Below, one piece after another: positions 44,260 to 53,021 of a DNA stretch of 64,000 bases. Under the pieces are notes generated by a model, which saw only the letters and a list, made by a program, of their open reading frames with translations, did no database searches and had not been told where the DNA came from. The stretch lies in the NCBI RefSeq assembly GCF_900100795.1, contig NZ_FNCO01000010.1:211911-275910 (forward strand), given 5' to 3'. Source of the stretch: Pseudomonas abietaniphila (GTDB lineage: Bacteria > Pseudomonadota > Gammaproteobacteria > Pseudomonadales > Pseudomonadaceae). Made by a program: the position numbers and the translations under genes. Each line of letters opens with the position of its first letter. The stretch's first letter is position 1.

Positions 44260-45498
44260 ATGTTGGACACCGTCGCAGTATTTCTTAGCATCACCGCGGT
44301 GCTAGCATTTCTCAACCGACGTTATGTGGGACTGCCGCCTGCCATTGGTGTCATGAGCATTGCGCTGGCGCTTTCGCTGCTAAACATGGCGCTCAGTGCA
44401 ATTGGTTTTGAAGCGTTGCATACATTCGAAACGTCATTAGTTGAATCCATCGATTTTTCCGAGCTTTTAATGCAAGGCATGTTATCGCTGCTGCTATTCG
44501 CCGGCGCACTACATGTGGACTTGTCGCAGCTGCGTGCATATCGATGGCAAGTGGCATCATTGGCGGTCGTCGGAACGACTATTTCGACCGTGTTTGTAGG
44601 CTTTGCGCTTTGGGGGCTGCTATTGCTCACCGACTTGGCACTACCCCTTTCTTACTGCCTCGTGTTTGGCGCGCTCATCTCACCCACGGACCCCATCGCG
44701 GTCATGGGCATTCTGAAATCTGCAGGTGCACCTGCCAGCATTGAACTGGTGATCTCAGGCGAGTCCCTATTTAACGATGGCGTGAGCGTCGTGCTGTTTT
44801 CACTCATCTTGGCGATGATCATCAGTGGGGACGCGCCCTCTGTGCTAGGCGCTTCACAACTGCTGGTAGAGGAGGCCGGCGGCGGCGCATTGGTTGGCGC
44901 AGTTCTGGGCTATGTAACCTACCAAATGCTTAAAAGCATCGACAGCTATCAGGAAGAAGTACTCATTACCCTCGCAGCTGTACTCGGCGGCTACGCGCTG
45001 GCCATTCATCTGCACGTCTCGGGCCCATTGGCAATGGTTGTAATGGGCCTCATTGTCGGTAATCAGGGCCGCTCCTACGCCATGTCGGAAGAAACCGAGA
45101 AAAATCTTGATATGTTCTGGGAGCTGATTGACGAGATTCTAAACGCAGTTCTTTTCGTACTCATTGGGTTGGAAGTGGTGTTGATTCGCTTCTCGAGCGC
45201 GCTTGCTATAACGGGACTGGCCGTCATCGTATTGACATTGCTGGCTAGGTTGCTGACTGTCGGTGCTCCTGTCGCGGCACTGGGCAAGCGTTTTCGCCTG
45301 CCTGCCGGTTCTTGGAGCGTAATGACTTGGGGAGGGCTGCGGGGAGGGATATCAGTGGCGCTGGCGCTGTCGCTCCCTCCAGGGTATGCCCGGGACGTAG
45401 TGGTATCGCTGACCTACATGGTCGTAGTCTTCTCAATCCTGGTTCAGGGTATGAGCATTGGCACACTGGTGAAGCGGGTCATGCCCTGCAAAAAATGA
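44260..45498 (+). CDS. CPA1-type Na+/H+ antiporter
   Basis: A 412-residue polytopic antiporter with about 12 helices. VFGALISPTDPIAVMGIL (about 140-157) and ISGESLFNDGVSVVLFSL carry the conserved Asp/Asn-Asp pair of the CPA1/NhaP branch. The GGLRGGISVALALSLP segment near 360 is also typical. It exchanges Na+ (or K+) for H+. CGGAG stands before the ATG. It is convergent with the DUF2254 gene. Confidence 0.9.
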   Translation: MLDTVAVFLSITAVLAFLNRRYVGLPPAIGVMSIALALSLLNMALSAIGFEALHTFETSLVESIDFSELLMQGMLSLLLFAGALHVDLSQLRAYRWQVASLAVVGTTISTVFVGFALWGLLLLTDLALPLSYCLVFGALISPTDPIAVMGILKSAGAPASIELVISGESLFNDGVSVVLFSLILAMIISGDAPSVLGASQLLVEEAGGGALVGAVLGYVTYQMLKSIDSYQEEVLITLAAVLGGYALAIHLHVSGPLAMVVMGLIVGNQGRSYAMSEETEKNLDMFWELIDEILNAVLFVLIGLEVVLIRFSSALAITGLAVIVLTLLARLLTVGAPVAALGKRFRLPAGSWSVMTWGGLRGGISVALALSLPPGYARDVVVSLTYMVVVFSILVQGMSIGTLVKRVMPCKK

Positions 45499-45525
45499 GG
45501 ACAGTTGAAGGGCTGACAACAGATT

Positions 45526-46785
45526 TTAGGGTATCGAAGCGGCAATGCATGCTTTCAATCTTGCCTTGTCTGCATCAAGCTTCAATGCCGCTTCCGCCCG
45601 CTCCACAACAACGCTCATATGCCTGATGCTCACGTCGGCGTACAACTCTGGACTCAACTGCGCCAGGCTCCCAAGGGCCTTAATCAGCCGAATATTCACT
45701 TCTATCAATGCTGCGCCGTCACGCGCGATAGGCGAGAAGAAATCATCAAACATGTCTTCTACGCTGAGTCCATGAAGATGCACGCAGCTGCAAAGTGTTT
45801 GCGTTTTTTCGGGGTCACTGGATCTGGCGTATGCGTTGAAAGCGCGTATACCTCTGCCAATGACGTCGATAGCCGTGCCCGGATCATTGACGGCTGGCGA
45901 CAGTGCTCTAGACGCGACTTCGGAAAGGACCGACAGGCCAAAGCGGGGATCATGCTCAAAGGTCCTGTTCACGCCAATGGTGACGGCGGACAGGATTTGC
46001 GTCACCTGAGACTCTTCCAAAGGGACTGTGCCACTGCGCACAATTTGAGCCAGTAGTTCGCCCTCGTAGACGAAACTGCCCGGAAGAATCTCTAGATAAA
46101 TCATGGCGGCCTGTTTCTGCGCAAAAGCTTCCAGCGCTGACACATCAATGTGCTGCACATAGCCCACTTTTCGACTACAAATCTCTAGGCTCGGCATTAG
46201 CCGATCAGGATAAACACAGCCGCCCAGATAGGGCAGCTGGCGCCGGTCCGTCAGTGCCTTGATGGCGGCGGCCTCGACCCTGTCGATCGTCTCGCCGACC
46301 CGGCCTAGCCTGGAGAGGTGATCAATCCATCGAAGCAGGGTATACACAATCAAAATGACCACTACGATGGTTACGGCAAACAGAATAACTCTGCCTTGGG
46401 CGCCGTAGGCTCCCGTACTCAGAGCGATGATACCGACCAGGCTGAACAGAAACGAACCGATGAAGGTCGAGAGAGCGTTCTGAGTGGTCGCGTCCTCCAT
46501 GACCAGCGTAGTGGCGCGAGGGGTAGTGCTGGTGCTTGCAGCTCCGTATGCCGTTACCATTGTGCTTAGGGAGAACGTGGTTACAGCCAGCATGCTGGAG
46601 GCAATGATGCCGAGAATCTTATCAACGGCATCAGCGCCTATCTTACCTGGTAGGTCTATCGGAATATGATCTCGAAAAACCACTGCAATCAATGCCGTCA
46701 CCACCCCCAACAACGAAAATAGCCCCGCCCTGAACCACAGCCGTTTGGTCGTCTGAATCAATAGCCATTGCCACCGAGCAACCAT
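45526..46785 (-). CDS. DUF2254 domain membrane protein
   Basis: A 419-residue protein of the DUF2254 family. Four helices occupy about residues 15-150; LSTMVTAYGAASTSTTPRATTLVMEDATTQNALSTFIGSFLFSLVG is the family core. The C-terminal half is soluble and contains FGLSVLSEVASRALSPAVNDPGTAID, also typical. The function is unknown. It is convergent with the antiporter gene (27-base gap). Confidence 0.88.
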   Translation of the reverse strand: MVARWQWLLIQTTKRLWFRAGLFSLLGVVTALIAVVFRDHIPIDLPGKIGADAVDKILGIIASSMLAVTTFSLSTMVTAYGAASTSTTPRATTLVMEDATTQNALSTFIGSFLFSLVGIIALSTGAYGAQGRVILFAVTIVVVILIVYTLLRWIDHLSRLGRVGETIDRVEAAAIKALTDRRQLPYLGGCVYPDRLMPSLEICSRKVGYVQHIDVSALEAFAQKQAAMIYLEILPGSFVYEGELLAQIVRSGTVPLEESQVTQILSAVTIGVNRTFEHDPRFGLSVLSEVASRALSPAVNDPGTAIDVIGRGIRAFNAYARSSDPEKTQTLCSCVHLHGLSVEDMFDDFFSPIARDGAALIEVNIRLIKALGSLAQLSPELYADVSIRHMSVVVERAEAALKLDADKARLKACIAASIP

Positions 46786-47492
46786 TCCAAAAACTCCGCT
46801 ATGAAGTGGGGGGATGAACTGGGCAATACCTGAGCAACTAATGCTTCGGTCGCTTTCTGACGCTGATCAGCTTCAAAATGAACCGACCGCTCGCAGACCC
46901 TCTGCGCGCAGGGTACGCTCAATTTCTCTGCGCCTAATAGATGTTCGTCTTTAAAAGCAAGCCGGCGGTAAACCCGACATCAGAAATTTCCTAGCCAATG
47001 AGCTGACCTGTGAGCATGGCGACGTGCCATGTTACGTATTTGGGACTTTGCACAGCGTGGTCCGAATAAAGAAGAACGCTGCAACCCGCGTACTGTAGAG
47101 GTTTACCGCGCGCCGCTTCGGTTTGGCGATGGTGAAATTGCTGTGTAGGTAATTGACTGCCCCAGATGTCTAGCAAGCCCATTGGTAACGTCTGAGCTGT
47201 TGGCGCTGACGCCGAATTGACCCGTTTGCCGAGATTTCACTGAACCCAGTCTGATCCGTTGCGAATCATTGTTGTGCTGGATTTGCGTAGGTTGGAGATG
47301 GGTCAGTGTTGCATCGGCGCGTGGGTCAATTCGGCGCCGGCGTCCACACATCAACTCGGTTCAGACCCTAGATTGAACGACTCCAAGCCGCCACAGGATG
47401 CGATCACAGATCGCTCAAGACCTCTCAGTGCGCGCCGGAGCTTGCGGGGTTCGCGGCGTCATGAGAACGCAAAAGGGGGAGAGCGGCCGCTT

Positions 47493-47530
47493 GCGACGGT
47501 TTTAATTCACAAGCGACAGCTTTAATTCAC
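47493..47530. repeat. right repeat cluster (inverted CTGTCGC motifs)
   Basis: GCGACGGTTTTAATTCAC at 47493-47510 and GCGACAGCTTTAATTCAC at 47513-47530 are reverse complements of the left-cluster unit GAATTAAA(A/G)CTGTCGC (37512-37641). Confidence 0.75.
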
Positions 47531-47549
47531 AAAAACCACATGGTTACCA

Positions 47550-47690
47550 ACAACATAGTTTGACACAACCCCTCCCGTAAACCGGGGTCTGTAGGATGAT
47601 TCGGGGTGAAGACTACAGCAACATAGATTGACACAGATTGGCTGAGCGTCAAATATAGTGCCCGGCTGCTCACAACATAGTTTGACACGA
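47550..47690 (+). repeat. three direct repeats of CAACATAG(T/A)TTGACAC
   Basis: Copies at about 47550-47565, 47619-47634 and 47673-47688, spaced 69 and 54 bases. Each contains TTGACA, which could act as a -35 hexamer, but the spacing looks more like repeated transposase-binding sites at an IS end. Only this side of the segment has them. Confidence 0.65.
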
Positions 47691-47733
47691 ACAGTTAGAG
47701 GCAGCAGTCATGAAGAAGGAGCGCATACGATCT

Positions 47734-48126
47734 TCAGCACAAGCTCAATGCGGTGTCTATATCTGTGCGCAACCTACGTCCGGCTCCCATAAGCACATAA
47801 ACCGTATTTTTCGTCTCAAATAAGCAAGCGTGGGTGAACGAAACCCCGAGCGTTGTTCTGACCCAATCACCAGGTTGGAAGCGACCTTTGCTGTCTTTGA
47901 TAACAGTTACAGCGTAAACCAGAGCAGGGATTAGCTCTCTATCGGTGATCGCTTTTCGCTGAAGGGTTGTAACGTCGAGATCTAATATTGCCCATTCAGC
48001 AACAAGACAATAGGCACGTGAAGGAAAATGCAGATGGGCGAGTGCCACAGCATCTGAGGGCGCGAGTTGGCACCCGCCTATTTCCTCACCCGCGGAAAGA
48101 AGTGAAATAAACCCAGCCAAATTCAT
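47734..48126 (-). CDS. hypothetical protein
   Basis: A 130-residue protein (MNLAGFISLLSAGEEIGG...) that I cannot assign to a known function. Its centre, YAVTVIKDSKGRFQPGDWVRTTLGVSFTHACLFETKNTVYVLMGAG, resembles small uncharacterised Pseudomonas proteins found in accessory regions. GGAGG five bases before the ATG at 48124-48126 decides the start; a TTG start 27 codons upstream has no such site. It follows the repeat-rich boundary. Confidence 0.6.
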   Translation of the reverse strand: MNLAGFISLLSAGEEIGGCQLAPSDAVALAHLHFPSRAYCLVAEWAILDLDVTTLQRKAITDRELIPALVYAVTVIKDSKGRFQPGDWVRTTLGVSFTHACLFETKNTVYVLMGAGRRLRTDIDTALSLC

Positions 48127-48248
48127 TCGTTCCTCCAGTCGATCAAAACACCGACTCGAACGAGAATCATCCATCAGCATAGCTTCCAGTGGGTCGCTTG
48201 GTTCCAATGCCGACGAATAGCAGCAACGTCACCTCACAGTCTGCACGT

Positions 48249-48794
48249 TTACAATCCCTCCACCTCACTGAACGGGATGATTTCTATTGGCGGAGTCACA
48301 GCACAAAGCGGTTTACGCCAATAACCCACGCTATGCCACTGGCCGTGCTTGAACCCAACCTCAGGGTATGTGCCAATGTGGGTGAAGCCGAGCGCTTCAT
48401 GGATGCCTATGCTTCCCGCGTTGGGTAAGGCAATGCCGGCATAGGCGGCATGAAACCCCTGTTTCTCTAGAAGTGGTAAAAGCTGCTGATAAAGCGCACG
48501 ACCTACCCCGTTTCGGTGCACAACCGGGTCGACATACACGGTGACATCCACCGACCAACGATAGGCTTCCCTCGCTCGATGCTGGCTTGCATAAGCGTAT
48601 CCAACGACCTTGCCTTCCACCTCGGCTACCAGATAGGGATGCGTCGGCAGTGTTGCGGCTATTCGTGCGGCCATATCATCAACAGTCGGTGGTATCAGCT
48701 CGAACGAGATGACCGTGTCCAAAACCATTGGCGCGTAGATAGCCTGGATGGCAGAGGCATCAGCGGGTGTGGCAACCCTCACGTTGTAGTTCAT
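48249..48794 (-). CDS. arsN1: ArsN1-type GNAT acetyltransferase (phosphinothricin/arsinothricin acetyltransferase family)
   Basis: A 181-residue GNAT enzyme. It begins NVRVATPADASAIQAIYAPMVLDTVISFE and has the acetyl-CoA loop VHRNGVGRALYQQLLPLLEKQG and LPNAGSIGIHEALGF, as in phosphinothricin acetyltransferases (Pat/Bar) and ArsN1. ArsN1 acetylates the amino group of arsinothricin and phosphinothricin, giving resistance. The ATG at 48792-48794 has AAGGAAAG upstream. It is the last gene of the arsM/arsL strand, where a self-resistance gene is expected. Methionine sulfoximine-type acetylation is an alternative. Confidence 0.8.
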   Translation of the reverse strand: MNYNVRVATPADASAIQAIYAPMVLDTVISFELIPPTVDDMAARIAATLPTHPYLVAEVEGKVVGYAYASQHRAREAYRWSVDVTVYVDPVVHRNGVGRALYQQLLPLLEKQGFHAAYAGIALPNAGSIGIHEALGFTHIGTYPEVGFKHGQWHSVGYWRKPLCAVTPPIEIIPFSEVEGL

Positions 48795-48934
48795 TTCTTT
48801 CCTTGCTGCCCCTGTGAAGAATTGTGTTTGAAGGGCTGACCCATGCAAGGCTCAGCCCTTCAGAATGTCGCGATAGAACCGTGAACTTTTCCCCAAACCG
48901 GCTCACCGCTTCCACGTACCGCAGAGAGCACCGT

Positions 48935-49645
48935 TCACTGAATTGGTAGCTTCTGCTCCTGGAGACCAGGCTGTGGGATATCCACGACGACCTCTTTACC
49001 ACCGAGAACCTTCGCCAGGAACAGCGCCGTCAGCCCACCGAAAAACTGCGCAATGATAAACGGCGCTACGTCTGATATCCGTATCCCCGAGAACGTATCG
49101 GTGAACCCGCGAGCAATCGTCACCGCCGGATTCGCAAAGCTCGTAGAGGACGTGAACCAGTAGGCTGCGACAACATACGCGGCAACCACCTGAGGCACTT
49201 TTGCTTTGTGATATTTATCGCACAGCAGAATTGTCAGCACCAATCCCGACGTTGCCAGGTACTCACTGAACCACTGCGACGGCCCGGTGCGAACATGATG
49301 GGAGAACTCGACCACAGGCAGCTCGAACATGAAATGCGCAGCGAATACTCCGAAGATTGCACCCGTTGTTTGAGCCGCCACGTAGGGGCCCAGTTGTTTA
49401 CTGCTCAGTCCTCCGCGCAAATAATCGATTACAGAGACCACCGGATTGAAGTGCGCACCGGAAAAAGTGGAGAAGCACACGATCAGTACGTACAGGCTCG
49501 CGCCAGTTGCCAGCGCATTGGCAAGAAGCGCTAGCGCATCGTTACCGTTCGCCAGGCGCTGACCCATGATCCCAGAACCAACTACGGTGCACAGCAGAAC
49601 TGCTGTACCGAGAAACTCAGCCAAGATCTTCCGTGAAGTACTCAT
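48935..49645 (-). CDS. aquaporin-family channel (AqpS-like) of the arsenic island
   Basis: A 236-residue MIP channel with six helices. The two selectivity motifs are NPVV (in GAHFNPVVSVIDYL) and NPAV (in SFANPAVTIARGFTDTF). Aquaglyceroporins in ars operons conduct trivalent arsenicals; AqpS in Sinorhizobium works with ArsC, and aquaporins also accompany organoarsenic genes. It lies between the arsM gene and arsN1 on the same strand. Whether it carries As(III), methylarsenite or an arsenic product is not known. Confidence 0.85.
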   Translation of the reverse strand: MSTSRKILAEFLGTAVLLCTVVGSGIMGQRLANGNDALALLANALATGASLYVLIVCFSTFSGAHFNPVVSVIDYLRGGLSSKQLGPYVAAQTTGAIFGVFAAHFMFELPVVEFSHHVRTGPSQWFSEYLATSGLVLTILLCDKYHKAKVPQVVAAYVVAAYWFTSSTSFANPAVTIARGFTDTFSGIRISDVAPFIIAQFFGGLTALFLAKVLGGKEVVVDIPQPGLQEQKLPIQ

Positions 49646-49714
49646 TGGATAGGCTCTATGAGGAGAGATTTTAGGGGTAGCGGCTACTGAGCTGGCTCGT
49701 AGCCGCAGGCGCTG

Positions 49715-50764
49715 TTACGAGCAGCAGGACTTGGGCTTGACGGGCTGACTTCCCTCCACGACATACAGCGCATCGTCGGTGGAAAGGTAGGCATCCTGTG
49801 AGGCCAAATCCGTGGGTACACCGCGCTTGTAAACCCTGCCGCTATCGCCGGTAAGTTCAAGCCCAGGCCCTCGGTAGATCACAGTCACGGACTTCCCAGT
49901 CTGAACTTCAGGCTTGGTACCAGTGACAGTGACGGAGTAGAACCGGACAGAGCCAATTCGCTTGGTTGAGGCGTCGTCCCGAGCCTCAATCTTTATTCCC
50001 GTGAGACCGACTTCCTGAAGCTGCTTGTAGAACTCCTGCTCTTGAAGCACGCCTGAGTAGCAGGCCGACCACAGCTTGGTGTCTCGTTTCAATTCGTCAG
50101 GAATGGCGATATCTGAGACGTTGTCAGAGATTGCGAAACGGCCACCTGGTTTCAGCACTCGATAAATTTCGGCGAAAACATTCTGTTTTTCGGTCTCACC
50201 AACCAGATTAATCACGCAGTTCGAAATCACCAGATCGATAGACTGGCTGTCGATAAGAGGCCTGGACTGGGAGCTATCGCTGATGAACTGCTCGAAGTTT
50301 TTCCATGATGCCCAATCAGCACATGGCTCTGTACGCAGGCGTTCTTCGGCCAGCTCCTGATCGACTCTCAGGTTGCTCGCGGATGCCTTGTAGAAACGCA
50401 AAGGTGCGCTATCCGTTGCCTTCTGAAACGCCTTCGCTTCTTCACGAGCGATCTGCAACATGCTTGGGTTGATGTCGATACCAAAGACAGCACCGTTATT
50501 GCCGGCGATTTGGGCAGCAACGTAGCAATTCAGACCGGCCCCTGAGCCCAAGTCCAGGACGACATCACCCTCGCGCACATAGTTGGTCGGGTTACCGCAA
50601 CCGAAGTTGGCTTCGATGATTCGCTATGGAATGTTCTTCAGGTACTGGGCACCATAAGCGTCGCTGCAGCAGCTCTCAGTCAGCTGCGATTCAAGGACAA
50701 CGTTGCCGTTGCTCAACGCCTCGGTGTAGTCGGCGATGATTGTGTTTTCAATTGCAGAAGTCAT
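49715..50764 (-). pseudogene. arsM: arsenite S-adenosylmethionine methyltransferase with in-frame amber codon
   Basis: The 350-codon frame from the ATG at 50762-50764 encodes a full ArsM except for TAG (amber) at codon 47 (50624-50626). ArsM methylates As(III) with SAM. N-terminal TESCCSDAYG, FGCG (C56), the SAM loop VLDLGSGAGLNCYVAAQ, SNCVINLVGETEKQ and WSACYSG carry the conserved cysteines and methyltransferase core. The TAG interrupts ...YLKNIP and RIIEANFGCG; CAG to TAG would explain it. Restart at the GTG at 50578 would lose C56. So it is a pseudogene, a readthrough gene or a sequencing error. A CGGGAG site precedes the ATG. Closing residues SCCS are typical of arsenic-binding tails. Confidence 0.8.
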
Positions 50765-50780
50765 TAGTCACATCTCCCGT

Positions 50781-51542
50781 TTAGCAACATGAAGTACCAT
50801 CAGCGCAGCACGATTCCTCGGCAGAGCCTGCGATGGGTACAAGCCCTTTGGTGACCTTGGGATCTCGAACTGAAGGCGTGTTGCAGTCGAAGAAACCGCT
50901 CTTGTCCAAGGCTGGTTCGACATAGCAACGCACTGGGATGAATTGGCCTTGGTAAGGCGCGGACATCAGCAGATTGAAGGTCTTCTCGCACACCGCTGTA
51001 CGGATGCCGCGCTGGTAGGTATGGCCGTCGTCGTCGACGGTATGTTTCCAGGGGCCTTTGTAGATAACGGCATGTCCCTGGTCGAGGCACACGCCGGCTT
51101 TGCCCTTGTATGCGCTCACGGTGAACAGGCGGAACTCAATGCCGTCCTGAATGGAGACAGGCACCTCGGAGGTGAGCTCATAGGTAATGCCATGGAAACC
51201 CGCCTCGCAGAGTTGCTCGGCAACAGCGGGCTCCGTGAGCGCGTTATTGCACTCCAACCCCTCAACAGTAAAGGCCCGGAGCGATACGACTTCCTCGTCA
51301 GACAAAATCGCCGGGAATACCAAGCGACCATGACGTTGCAGTCGCTCGTAGAGCGATTGCGCGATTCGGCCAAACTCGGGCTCAGCATTGAACCCTTCCC
51401 AGTAAATGCTCGCGAACGCGGCCGCAGCGGGATCGGCTCCATTCGCACTCGAACTGAACGCTACGCCATCAGCCTTGCCCATATTGGGCTGTGAGTTCGT
51501 CATTGCGGCTCGCGGAGCAGATGAAAAGAGTGTCTTTGCCAT
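50781..51542 (-). CDS. ArsM C-terminal-domain-like protein (no methyltransferase domain)
   Basis: A 253-residue protein. Its second half (HAVIYKGPWKHTVDDDGHTYQRGIRTAVCEKTFNLLMSAPY... FFDCNTP) corresponds to the C-terminal domain of ArsM-type methyltransferases, and the next gene, arsM, has a matching VIYRGPG...YKRGVPTDL end. No SAM loop is present. It has many Cys and closes with ESCCADGTSCC. It could bind As(III) or a methylarsenical and present it to ArsL or ArsM. The N terminus is uncertain: a 64-codon frame with a strong AAGGAGATAACAG site starts at 51663 and overlaps it in another frame. Confidence 0.6.
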   Translation of the reverse strand: MAKTLFSSAPRAAMTNSQPNMGKADGVAFSSSANGADPAAAAFASIYWEGFNAEPEFGRIAQSLYERLQRHGRLVFPAILSDEEVVSLRAFTVEGLECNNALTEPAVAEQLCEAGFHGITYELTSEVPVSIQDGIEFRLFTVSAYKGKAGVCLDQGHAVIYKGPWKHTVDDDGHTYQRGIRTAVCEKTFNLLMSAPYQGQFIPVRCYVEPALDKSGFFDCNTPSVRDPKVTKGLVPIAGSAEESCCADGTSCC

Positions 51543-51674
51543 CCTTCAGCGACCTGCTCAACGCCTCGTTATGAGCACGCCAAGCAATATGGCCCGGCAC
51601 CTGGAGACCATCAGTTTGGTTGGCCAGCCTGAGAGCCGCCTGCAACAAAGTAAGTGACGACATCTGTTATCTCC

Positions 51675-52949
51675 TTAGCATTTCAGGCAGCAACGTTTGA
51701 ACACACCTTCTTCTGGCGGTGTGACCGAGTCCATGAAGAGCTTGTCCAGGCGGGAGTCCGCATGCTGCCAGTCGAAGTGAAACTCGTGCTCCTCCAACTG
51801 CAACTCCTTCACCGTGTCGTTGTTGAGCAGCGGTAAACCTTTGTAGAGATGCAGCCGAGTCTCAAACTGGATGGGGTCGACGATGTTCTCCAACTCGTTG
51901 CGAGCAATGAAATCGTGCAGCTCGGCCATGTCTTCAAGGCTCACCCAAGGGTTGAACGTGATGAAGGTCGGGTTAACCTTGACGCCGGCCTCCTTCAGAA
52001 ACGCCAACGCCTCCTCGATCATGGGCACGTTCATTTCCTTGAAGACCTGGTCGAGAACCTCCTGCTTGGGGAACTCCAACGCGGTGGTGATGAAAGCAAG
52101 CCCTAGCTGCCCCATTTCCTTGATGGCGTCTTTGTTCTCCAGAATATGATCCACGCGAGTGGTGAAGTCGTACGTGAGGTCGGGGAACTGCGAATGCAGA
52201 GTCCGGATGATTTTCAAACCGTGCTTCTTGGCATTGAAAAAATCAGCATCCGTAAAGGTGAGGTGAGTCATTCCCTGTGCGACGAGATTCGCCACGTCGC
52301 GCTCAACGAGATCGTCGGAGACCAAAAGCACCTTGCCGTCATAGGCCGCATACACCGAACAGTAGGAACACTTGTGGTGACATCCGCGCGACCCTTCGAC
52401 CCCACCCACAACTTTCTTTTCGCCGAGCAGCTTCTCCAGCTGAGGTTGCGGGTATTTGTGTAGAGGCGGTGCCAAGTCCCTGCGCGGCAGGCGGAACCCG
52501 TCACGGATCAACTGAGGCACAACAATCTCACTGGAAAGGCCGCGAGTCCGATCGATCACTCCGCGTAGATCTTGTCCCTGTTCGCCACTCAGGTGTTTAG
52601 CCAAGCTGACAATGGGTTTTTCCCACTCGCCGGCGATCGCATAGTCACCGTATTTGGAGGCCAGGCTTTTTGCATTGATGGTCGCGTATTGACCGAAGAA
52701 GCAAATTTTCTGGGAGGGCTTCGCTTCTTTAAGCTGCTTGGCCAGCTGCGTTCCGGCAGTCAGAGAGTCAAAAAGCGGTACGCAGATGAAGACCAAATCT
52801 GCGTCACTGAATCTCTCCAGGGCAAGTCCCTCGACGTAGATATCGATCAACTGCGCTTCGATATCTGCATCGAGTAGAGCTGTGGTTGCGGATATCGCGT
52901 TGAGCGGTTGATACCCCCCTTCGAATGTACTGGCGACCAGGTACTTCAT
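51675..52949 (-). CDS. arsL: ArsL-like radical SAM enzyme (arsinothricin-type)
   Basis: A 424-residue B12-binding-type radical SAM protein. The [4Fe-4S] motif C190-x3-C194-x2-C197 is in GSRGCHHKCSYCSVYAAYDGK. The C terminus is RCCLKC (419-424), the arsenic-binding motif of ArsL. ArsL is a noncanonical radical SAM enzyme that transfers a 3-amino-3-carboxypropyl group from SAM to As(III), the first step of arsinothricin synthesis; ArsM then methylates the product. AAGGAG before the ATG at 52949 decides the start. The neighbouring arsM, permease and arsN1 genes match an arsQML-type cluster. Activity is inferred from family and context. Confidence 0.82.
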   Translation of the reverse strand: MKYLVASTFEGGYQPLNAISATTALLDADIEAQLIDIYVEGLALERFSDADLVFICVPLFDSLTAGTQLAKQLKEAKPSQKICFFGQYATINAKSLASKYGDYAIAGEWEKPIVSLAKHLSGEQGQDLRGVIDRTRGLSSEIVVPQLIRDGFRLPRRDLAPPLHKYPQPQLEKLLGEKKVVGGVEGSRGCHHKCSYCSVYAAYDGKVLLVSDDLVERDVANLVAQGMTHLTFTDADFFNAKKHGLKIIRTLHSQFPDLTYDFTTRVDHILENKDAIKEMGQLGLAFITTALEFPKQEVLDQVFKEMNVPMIEEALAFLKEAGVKVNPTFITFNPWVSLEDMAELHDFIARNELENIVDPIQFETRLHLYKGLPLLNNDTVKELQLEEHEFHFDWQHADSRLDKLFMDSVTPPEEGVFKRCCLKC

Positions 52950-53021
52950 TCTCTTTCTCCTTGAGCTCAGGCACGACGATTCGGTGACTGGAGTCACTGA
53001 TGGTTTTGTAGGAATTCGAAG

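Larger units (their letters stand above)
46786..47733. other. gene-poor right boundary of the 10-kb segment
   Basis: No supported gene in 948 bases. It holds GGCGCTGACGCCGAATTGAC at 47202-47221 (match to 47223), the same unit inverted at 47323-47345, the inverted CTGTCGC units at 47493-47530, and three direct copies of CAACATAGTTTGACAC (see next entries). It looks like overlapping IS-end scars. Confidence 0.6.

Noticed and set aside
37453..47690. Complete transposon
   Set aside because: No transposase, integrase or resolvase gene is present between or next to the repeat sets; only end-like repeats remain.
50624..50626. Pyrrolysine or selenocysteine reading of the arsM stop
   Set aside because: The codon is TAG, so not selenocysteine, and there is no reason to expect pyrrolysine insertion in Pseudomonas. 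Gln at this position in a normal ArsM is the simplest explanation.
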